From contig JAURGS010000056.1 in NCBI GenBank assembly GCA_030833685.1, positions 1 to 11,588 of the forward strand: a stretch of 11,588 bases of DNA. The letters run 5' to 3'. Shown here one piece after another: positions 6,419 through 11,588 of this stretch. The DNA comes from Rhodoferax sp. (GTDB lineage: Bacteria > Pseudomonadota > Gammaproteobacteria > Burkholderiales > Burkholderiaceae_C). The notes beneath the pieces were generated by a model. That model saw nothing but the letters and a program-made list of their open reading frames with translations. It searched no databases and was not told where the DNA came from. Every line of letters starts with the position of its first letter. Within the stretch, counting starts at the first letter, position 1. The position numbers and the translations under genes are program-made.

Positions 6419-6427
6419 GTAGACCTC

Positions 6428-7408
6428 CTAGCAATTGCACTGACAGTTGCAATTGCAGTTCGTGTAGTAGCGGACCATGCGGTGAGAAATCTGGCCACCG
6501 TTGTCCATGAGTTCGTGGTTGATGAGGTAATGGGGACCGCTGCCATAACAGTTGATGACGTTTTCTTCGCCCAACTGGAAGGCAGTTGGACTTCCTGAGG
6601 TCACCTTGGAGCTGATCGGGCGAACACAATTGCCAACGGATGCAAAGAAGTAGTCATGTAACCAGCCGTAGTTGGCAGTCCACAAGGAGCCGCCGTTGTT
6701 CATGTACATGTCCCAGTTCCCGTCGGTCTTTAAAAATCCCATCAGGTTGCTGTTGACGTGTAAATATCGGGTGCTGCCCTGGTCTGTGTCGTAAAAGTCG
6801 ATCGTGGGCGAGGTGCTCTGAACAGTCTGGCTGGGCAACGTGAGGCGCCCGCTCATGCTGTCGCCCGTGCGAGCCACGCGGCCTGATAAATCGATGCTGA
6901 CGGTGGCATTGCCATTGGCATCTGGACCACCGCCATTGACCGAACGCACGAAGGCTGTTGAGTCATAACCGTCCAGCCGATCGGAATCCGTTGCCTTGGC
7001 GCTGATCCCCAAGTAGGCCGAGTTGTGGTTGTGCGAAGCCGATGCGAATGCACTGGCATGCTGGCCATCGAGCAAGTCTGCATCGAGACCAGACCCTGAA
7101 CCATCCACCGTGAGGAGTTTGGCCAGCACGTCCGCAGCGGTGTAGGCGGCGGCATTGAGTTTGGCCGCGAACTGGGCATCAATACCACTGGCCAGGTCCA
7201 TGATGAAGCGCCAGTTGTCCGGGTTGGTGCCGATCAACTGGTAGAGCTTGAGCTGGTCCGTGCGGTAGCACAGCATGCCCACCTGCTGATTGGTGGTCGG
7301 AAAGGTGGTGCCGCTGTTACAAGAGATCGCCGTCTTGTCGTTGTTCAGGATCTCGATCAGAGAATCGGACAACGTTCTGGACGACGGTATGTCGGTGAAG
7401 TTTTGCAT
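6428..7408 (-). CDS. Tail fibre with a C-terminal (Asn/Gln-Cys)x5 tip
   Basis: The protein has 326 residues. The N-terminus (F-T-D-I-P-S-S-R-T-L-S-D-S-L) and a G-M-L-C-Y-R-T-D-Q-L-K-L-Y-Q-L segment (44-58) are of a kind seen in many phage fibres. Fibre repeats follow: LDADLLDGQHASAF (108-121), DRLDGYDSTAF (143-153) and a VNGGGPDANGNATVSI block (157-172). Then comes a Gly/Asn-rich C-terminal region. The final ten residues are NCNCNCQCNC, with C318, C320, C322, C324 and C326; the last residue is Cys. The start has AAAGGT five bases upstream. In virions this should be a trimeric receptor-binding fibre. The tip is the likely substrate of the downstream enzymes, or else a metal-binding or disulfide-bonded tip. 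Confidence 0.85.
   Translation of the reverse strand: MQNFTDIPSSRTLSDSLIEILNNDKTAISCNSGTTFPTTNQQVGMLCYRTDQLKLYQLIGTNPDNWRFIMDLASGIDAQFAAKLNAAAYTAADVLAKLLTVDGSGSGLDADLLDGQHASAFASASHNHNSAYLGISAKATDSDRLDGYDSTAFVRSVNGGGPDANGNATVSIDLSGRVARTGDSMSGRLTLPSQTVQSTSPTIDFYDTDQGSTRYLHVNSNLMGFLKTDGNWDMYMNNGGSLWTANYGWLHDYFFASVGNCVRPISSKVTSGSPTAFQLGEENVINCYGSGPHYLINHELMDNGGQISHRMVRYYTNCNCNCQCNC
6431..6460 (-). other. Codons of the C-terminal (N/Q-C)5 motif of the tail fibre
   Basis: In reading order the codons are AAC TGC AAT TGC AAC TGT CAG TGC AAT TGC, then TAG. Asn uses both of its codons, Cys uses both of its codons, and one Asn is replaced by Gln. The protein pattern is therefore more regular than the DNA pattern, which suggests selection on the peptide and not a simple microsatellite. 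The alternating Cys/amide layout resembles the core of a modified peptide. Confidence 0.8.
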
Positions 7409-7422
7409 GATTGACCTTTATG

Positions 7423-8775
7423 TCAGTACCCCTGAGCAATCCAGGTGAAGGAGCCGGTCAAGCGGGTGCCGGAACTGTTTTCGAGGACGGCAGTAAAGCC
7501 TGTAGTGGTGACTGCGCCGACCAATCGGGGAATTGCTACAGCAGTGCCCCCCTTGTGGGTCATGGTCACCTCCGGCGCGACCCTAAAGCTGCGCGAGAAG
7601 TTGATCGACGCACCAGAGGCTGCATCGGTAATCTGGGCAGTACCCCGGTCGAAGATGTCTGGGACGTCGACCGTCACCCGCAAAGCGTCAATGAAAGCTC
7701 GGTCTGAGTTGCGCGAATTCAAAATGGCCCGAAAAAGCGCACGACGGTACGTGTAGTCGCCCTGAATGAAATCTCGGAAGTCGGTGTAACCAGGTGGATG
7801 GCCTGCATCGACGATGGCAGCGAAATCTTGTTCGGTGATCTCGGTGCTAGCGACGATCATGTCGCTGATCACCCCGTTGGCATGCCTGCGGTATTGCTCA
7901 GCGAGCGCCAATGCCTCACTCGCCGACAGGTTCATTGCCCTTCGCAGTGCATCCGACACCGAAAAGCCTTCGGCCAGATTTCGGCGATAAGCCACCGTGC
8001 GACCAAGCGTCTCGCCCAGGGCCACAGCCTCGGCTAGCCGCTTGACCGTCTGCCGTAGAGCCTTGTCGCTTATGCCAAAGGCTTCAGAGAACGGTTTTCG
8101 CAGCTGCTTGACACCCAAGTCGCTCACGCCCAGGCCTTCGCTGATCCGCAAGATGAACGCGATCAGGTCGGTATAGGTCTCGGCAAAGGCCACGGCCTCT
8201 GAGATCCTTTTGGTCATCAGCCGATCCAAGTCATCACTAAGCCCGAAAGCTTCGAATGCGTTTTTGGTTACACCCCGTTGAGGCGACTCCGACATAGGTA
8301 GACTTTCGGCCAAGCGTTTGATACTTCCCTTGCCAATCGCATCGACCCAAGCGAGGTTTTCCGAGGTGCTTTTTGTCAGTGTGCGGACTAGGTAGTCAGA
8401 CGCCAGGAAGGACTCCTGTAACTCTTTGCGGTCCGATTTCCCAATGGCCTCGCCGAATGACATCTGTTCAACCCAGCGAAGCACATACGCAATCAGGTCC
8501 GAATAGGTTTCTACAAACCCCAGGGCTTCAGATTCGCGAAGGGTCAGCATTCGTGCCAGCTTTTCTGCGAAAACCAGCGCCTCGTTGGATCTCTTGGTCA
8601 ACCGCCTGCCATTGGCCTCAAAAAACGCCAGGGTCACAGCCACTGCAATGGTGTAAACCGCTGGATAGGCTGTAGTCCAGTTCTTCCCGGCACTGGCACT
8701 TGACCATGTAAAGCCAGCCGATCCCCACGTATACCTAGCCCCCTGGGTCTCATTGACAATCACCGTATCAGGCAT
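7423..8775 (-). CDS. Repeat-rich tail protein with a lectin-like C-terminal domain
   Basis: The protein has 450 residues. Residues about 60-305 contain roughly a dozen degenerate repeats of about 18-22 residues, following K-x-x-S/A-E-A-x-x-L/F-A/S-E/D-x-x-x-R. Examples are KRISEAVAFAETYTDL, KPFSEAFGISDKALR, KRLAEAVALGETLGR and LSASEALALAEQYRR. They look helical and may form a rod or solenoid spacer. The C-terminus (about 375-450) reads as a small beta-sandwich ending F-T-W-I-A-Q-G-Y, much like the lectin-like (gp53/H-type) terminal domains of tail fibres. That makes it a probable host-recognition appendage. The ATG lies five bases after the previous stop; the ribosome site is weak, so translation is probably coupled. 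Confidence 0.75.
   Translation of the reverse strand: MPDTVIVNETQGARYTWGSAGFTWSSASAGKNWTTAYPAVYTIAVAVTLAFFEANGRRLTKRSNEALVFAEKLARMLTLRESEALGFVETYSDLIAYVLRWVEQMSFGEAIGKSDRKELQESFLASDYLVRTLTKSTSENLAWVDAIGKGSIKRLAESLPMSESPQRGVTKNAFEAFGLSDDLDRLMTKRISEAVAFAETYTDLIAFILRISEGLGVSDLGVKQLRKPFSEAFGISDKALRQTVKRLAEAVALGETLGRTVAYRRNLAEGFSVSDALRRAMNLSASEALALAEQYRRHANGVISDMIVASTEITEQDFAAIVDAGHPPGYTDFRDFIQGDYTYRRALFRAILNSRNSDRAFIDALRVTVDVPDIFDRGTAQITDAASGASINFSRSFRVAPEVTMTHKGGTAVAIPRLVGAVTTTGFTAVLENSSGTRLTGSFTWIAQGY
8141..8560 (-). repeat. Internal repeats of the repeat-rich tail protein, visible at DNA level
   Basis: The copies around 8152-8210 and 8485-8545 stay similar as DNA: both contain a close variant of ATCAGGTC-G-TATAGGT followed by a related GC-rich block. 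They encode SEAVAFAETYTDLIAFILR and SEALGFVETYSDLIAYVLR. They lie about 330 bases apart, with more degenerate copies between them and further towards the gene's 3' end. This suggests growth of the rod by duplication, with two longer (22-residue) units retained. Confidence 0.6.
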
Positions 8776-8780
8776 CTCGA

Positions 8781-9227
8781 TCAGCTCATCGTGAAGGTGA
8801 ATACAGCCGTCAAGCTGTCATCCGCCCCTTTGTTGACCACCGGAAAAACAACCCGATCGAGCATGATGCCCCCGGTCGAAGCATTGAAAACGCCAGCCTC
8901 TGTCAGTGCACCCGTGCTGTCGCCCGCCAAGAAATCCGCGCTGAAGGAGAACGTCTTGGTACCCGCCGTGTGCGCGTAGGTTGCGACATTGCGGTCAATT
9001 TCGGTCACAAGCGCCGACTGGGTAGCAGCCGCTGCTGTAGTGCCAGTGCCCAGCGCAATGAAGCCCATCACAGCGGGTCGGCTTGCGGCTTTGCCAATGG
9101 CGTCAGCAATGAAATCAAAGCCAACGTTGACGATGATGTTGTCTTTGTGGACCGTCTCGACCTCACCACTTGCGCGGCGAAGGATCAGGGTCATTGCACC
9201 GTGAAGCTGCATGGATTCGTCGATCAT
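8781..9227 (-). CDS. Small virion or tail-associated protein, function unknown
   Basis: This 148-residue, beta-rich, Ala/Thr/Gly-rich protein has features I associate with small unnamed proteins in prophage tail regions: F-I-A-L-G-T-G-T-T-A-A-A then a L-V-T-E-I-D-R segment, a G-A-L-T-E-A-G-V-F-N-A block and V-V-F-P-V-V-N-K-G-A-D. It has no signal peptide, membrane segment or catalytic motif. AAGGA lies seven bases before the ATG, which makes the start firm. It is the first gene after the 9252-9282 terminator and opens the six-gene fibre/maturase unit. It is probably structural, near the tail tip or fibre base, by position only. Confidence 0.7.
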   Translation of the reverse strand: MIDESMQLHGAMTLILRRASGEVETVHKDNIIVNVGFDFIADAIGKAASRPAVMGFIALGTGTTAAAATQSALVTEIDRNVATYAHTAGTKTFSFSADFLAGDSTGALTEAGVFNASTGGIMLDRVVFPVVNKGADDSLTAVFTFTMS

Positions 9228-9251
9228 GAAATGTCCTTATTCAAAGCAAAG

Positions 9252-9282
9252 AAAAAAGCGCTGCCTCTTTCGAGAACAGCGC
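9252..9282 (-). terminator. Intrinsic terminator after the tail-tip gene
   Basis: On the minus strand, GCGCTG (9282-9277) pairs exactly with CAGCGC (9263-9258), with a possible inner CTC-GAAA-GAG tetraloop stem. TTTTTT follows (9257-9252). It begins 24 bases after the stop codon of the J-like gene and precedes the fibre/maturase unit, so that unit needs read-through, antitermination or its own promoter. I find no clear promoter in the short gap. Confidence 0.8.
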
Positions 9283-9306
9283 CACGGTTGAAAATGAAAA
9301 ATGCGG

Positions 9307-11588
9307 CTAGTACAGACGCAAACTGCTGAAAGCTCCGATGGGCGATAGCGCCGAGCTGGCGGACACCACATCACCGCCCATCCGACCGACAAAAAGTCGT
9401 CGCTCGGTGGCGGTCTGGCATACGCCGATGCAAACTCGGTCCGTAACCGAGACCCCAAAAGGCACGTTCACTCGTCTGGACAGTTGGTCCTCCAGAAAGA
9501 ACGCAGCCGTCGCGGTGTCGTAGCCCACCAGGAGCGATCCTGCGGGACCAAGAGCCGCCCAGATCACGCTGGTGGTGACCTCTGCCGGGATGAACCAAAA
9601 GGAGGTGTGAAACACCGACGGGATGCTCACCGACCAGGCCACACGGGTGGTGTCCCTGACCAAGAGACCGTCGCCATACCGACCGGCTGCGTAGCCGACG
9701 CCTGCCGCCTGGCTGGAGACTGGGGTGCCAAGCCCACCATCTAAACCGACTGTCGATCCATTGAGACGCCATCCATAGATCTCACCAGCTTGCAATACAT
9801 CTTCCCTGGCAATCTGGAAACGGGCATCCACGTTGGAAATCGCACCGTCATAAGCCCACTGACGCCTGGCAGCATCGCTGCTCCAAGGGAAATTCGCCTC
9901 CAGCCATGTGGTTCGGTCATCAACCGAGGCTCCGAGGCTATTGAGCAGCGTGTTCTGGGCTCGGATGGGAGAGACAAGGTCTACCTCAAAGAGATACTCA
10001 GCCGTCTGGGCACCGGTGCTCATGCGCAGAGCGTTTCGACCGTTGACCGAGACGACCGAAGCGAAGTGCTTGGTGCCAGGAAATCCCAGCGCCTGCTCAT
10101 CACGTGCCAATATCAAGTTGGCGTTCTGCGGCTGGGCAACCACCGTCGACACAAAGGTCGGCGTGTCGCTGTAGATGCCAGGGGATGCGATCGCCTTGAT
10201 CCAGAACTTGCGCTCTCCGTCAAACCCCGAGGGCAGCGTATAGCTGGTGGACTTGACCTCAGCCACAAAGAGCGAGGCATCCCAAGCCGCACCCTCACGA
10301 ATCTCATACCCGACAACTTCGGGCTCTGGGTTGGGCTGCCAGCGAAACTCCAGCCGGTTGGCTGACTGCACAACGTCGAACTGACGCACCGTAGAAGGCG
10401 CTTGCAGGCTCAGTACGAAGGTGGTGACGTGGGCGCTGTAATTGCCTGAAGTGTCGAAAGCCCGAATGTGATACGGGTAAAGGCCAGCCGCGCTTTGGTC
10501 GTGAACCATTTGCGTGCCCGCCGTGTTGGCTACCAATTGGCCAGCATCCCAACCGGTGCCAACACGGACTTCATAGCCCGCGAGGTCCGCATCTTCGAGT
10601 TCATCCCACGTGATCAGCAGATCGGAGACCCGGCGCTGGACCAAGAAGCCCGTGACATCCGACGGCGGCAGGGTCTTACCCAGAACCGTTGCGCTCAGGG
10701 TCGCAGGAACACTCTCCTTGCGCGTGATCCCGATCGCACGCAGGCTCAATTCATACGCGCCTTCTTGTGCGTCCCGGATTTCGACGTAGTTGGCGCTGGT
10801 GAGCGGAAGGCTCACGAAGTTGCCGCCTGCCACCCGATAGGACAGCCGGTACGCAACAGCGGTCTGCACCTCGTTCCAGGACACCTGAACCAGCACCTGC
10901 GCCTGGTCTTTGACCCGGTACAGGCTCTCCTGCATGGAGAGCCCAGTCGGTGCCGGTGGCATATCCGACAGGACGGTGATCGAGCGGGGCTGCAATGCCA
11001 GCCCCTTTTCAATCGCATCGAACTTGCTCGGGTTGTGAGCGAGTGCGGTGACCTCGTGCACCCCAGGATCCCGCTCGGCGACCGCAACCACCCGAAAGAG
11101 TTGCGGCTCGATGATGGACGAGGAAAGCACCCAAATGGCGCCAGTCTGCGGCACCGCACTGAATGGGATCGTCACCGTCAGGGCTCGACCCGAAATCGGA
11201 CCTACCAGCCGCTCCTCAACCACCCCAGTGGGCAGAATGACCGATAGCCGCCATGGGAGATCCGCTGGCAGGTCCTGATCCAAAGTGACCGTGCTGGCAG
11301 TTGCCGCAGCGATTCGGCCCCCAAGGCGCATGCCGCCTCGAACTGGATCAGCGACCTTGATGACGTCACCCGGACGCACCACGGCACCCTCCAGGCCCGT
11401 GCGGAAGGTGACGATCTCGGATTCCGACTGCTCGGAATACAAGAGCCACTTACCCACGCGGTGAGCCTGGCCCCTTGAGGTACATCCCAGCGCCACGACT
11501 TCGCTTTGCACGATGCCGTAGCGGGCGATGCCGGCGGCGTCCTCGACGTACTCCACCTTCTGGCGGTAAAAGTCTTCGGGGTCGTTCC
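9307..11588 (-). CDS. J: Tail-tip central hub / host-specificity protein (J-like), 5' end missing
   Basis: The frame is open to the right edge. It reads N-D-P-E-D-F-Y-R-Q-K, then continues through a GTG codon (11556) that I do not take as the start. The E-Y-V-E-D-A-A-G-I-A-R-Y-G-I segment, the E-I-V-T-F-R-T-G-L and R-P-G-D-V-I-K-V-A-D blocks and the H-N-P-S-K-F-D-A-I-E motif are typical of lambda J-like proteins that cap the tail tube and contact the host. About 760 residues are visible. After the hub part come three FN3-like beta domains (about 199-292, 296-385 and 386-475, counted from 11556), recognisable by repeats such as ITWDELEDADLAGYEVRVG. The C-terminal region (about 476-749) may be a concanavalin/LamG-like sandwich and ends S-L-R-L-Y. 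The missing N-terminus should hold the baseplate-hub domains. Confidence 0.88.
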   Translation of the reverse strand, partial: NDPEDFYRQKVEYVEDAAGIARYGIVQSEVVALGCTSRGQAHRVGKWLLYSEQSESEIVTFRTGLEGAVVRPGDVIKVADPVRGGMRLGGRIAAATASTVTLDQDLPADLPWRLSVILPTGVVEERLVGPISGRALTVTIPFSAVPQTGAIWVLSSSIIEPQLFRVVAVAERDPGVHEVTALAHNPSKFDAIEKGLALQPRSITVLSDMPPAPTGLSMQESLYRVKDQAQVLVQVSWNEVQTAVAYRLSYRVAGGNFVSLPLTSANYVEIRDAQEGAYELSLRAIGITRKESVPATLSATVLGKTLPPSDVTGFLVQRRVSDLLITWDELEDADLAGYEVRVGTGWDAGQLVANTAGTQMVHDQSAAGLYPYHIRAFDTSGNYSAHVTTFVLSLQAPSTVRQFDVVQSANRLEFRWQPNPEPEVVGYEIREGAAWDASLFVAEVKSTSYTLPSGFDGERKFWIKAIASPGIYSDTPTFVSTVVAQPQNANLILARDEQALGFPGTKHFASVVSVNGRNALRMSTGAQTAEYLFEVDLVSPIRAQNTLLNSLGASVDDRTTWLEANFPWSSDAARRQWAYDGAISNVDARFQIAREDVLQAGEIYGWRLNGSTVGLDGGLGTPVSSQAAGVGYAAGRYGDGLLVRDTTRVAWSVSIPSVFHTSFWFIPAEVTTSVIWAALGPAGSLLVGYDTATAAFFLEDQLSRRVNVPFGVSVTDRVCIGVCQTATERRLFVGRMGGDVVSASSALSPIGAFSSLRLY

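Noticed and set aside
6428..6463. The NC repeat as a simple microsatellite or frameshift tail
   Set aside because: Codons vary (AAC/AAT, TGC/TGT, CAG) while the amino-acid alternation holds. The stop codon overlaps a well-placed ribosome site for the next gene, so the frame end is genuine.
7423..8775. CRISPR array suggested by repeated blocks
   Set aside because: The repeats are degenerate, in frame and coding, with no constant repeat or unique spacers.
10468..11247. Plus-strand 259-residue frame opposite the tail-tip gene
   Set aside because: It is a mirror of a GC-rich coding region. The minus-strand frame clearly encodes FN3-bearing J-like protein, and this frame has no start signal or family motif.

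Overview
This window most likely comes from a betaproteobacterium of the Burkholderiales, probably Comamonadaceae-like. The grounds are a recognisable C-terminal piece of the histidine-utilisation repressor HutC, an IS5-family transposase fragment and fairly GC-rich codon use. I could run no search, so the taxonomic call is an inference. From about position 1990 rightwards, everything is the late region of a tailed, lambda-like (siphovirus-type) prophage, transcribed on the minus strand from right to left.

Layout from left to right. Positions 1-15 hold the first codons of a minus-strand gene that leaves the window. Positions 16-830 have no convincing gene, but contain a near-palindromic operator-like site, a bidirectional terminator and two hairpins. 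Positions 831-1157 are a hutC remnant that has lost its N-terminal half. It is fused at about 1157-1160 to the 3' part of an IS5-family element (to about 1945, followed by a TTAG target-like tetranucleotide). A strong terminator (1991-2025) closes the phage late operon. The lysis cassette follows, read right to left: holin (2986-3369), GH73-type endolysin with a GTG start (2525-2989), Rz-like inner spanin (2031-2528), and an Rz1-like lipoprotein nested out of frame inside it (2126-2308).

The most interesting part is 3451-9227, a six-gene minus-strand unit with an intrinsic terminator just before it (9252-9282) and another just after it (3385-3414). In reading order it encodes: a small virion-type protein; a repeat-rich tail protein with a lectin-like C-terminus; a tail fibre whose last ten residues are five Asn/Gln-Cys pairs (NCNCNCQCNC, ending on Cys); an unknown protein with an Ig-like C-terminus; a putative 2OG-Fe(II) oxygenase; and a full radical SAM/SPASM enzyme. 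The last four are joined by a 9-base gap with the Shine-Dalgarno on the stop codon, an ATGA overlap and a TGATG overlap. My main hypothesis is that the phage carries its own enzymes to modify the fibre's Cys-rich tip after translation, by RiPP-maturase-like chemistry on a virion structural protein. The sequence shows the substrate-like motif, the intact enzyme motifs and the coupling. The reaction itself is inference.

Upstream of this unit is the tail-tip (J-like) central hub protein (9307 to beyond 11588). It has FN3-like domains and runs off the right edge. The prophage's head, integrase and attachment-site regions lie outside the window, or have been lost on the left where the IS scar lies.
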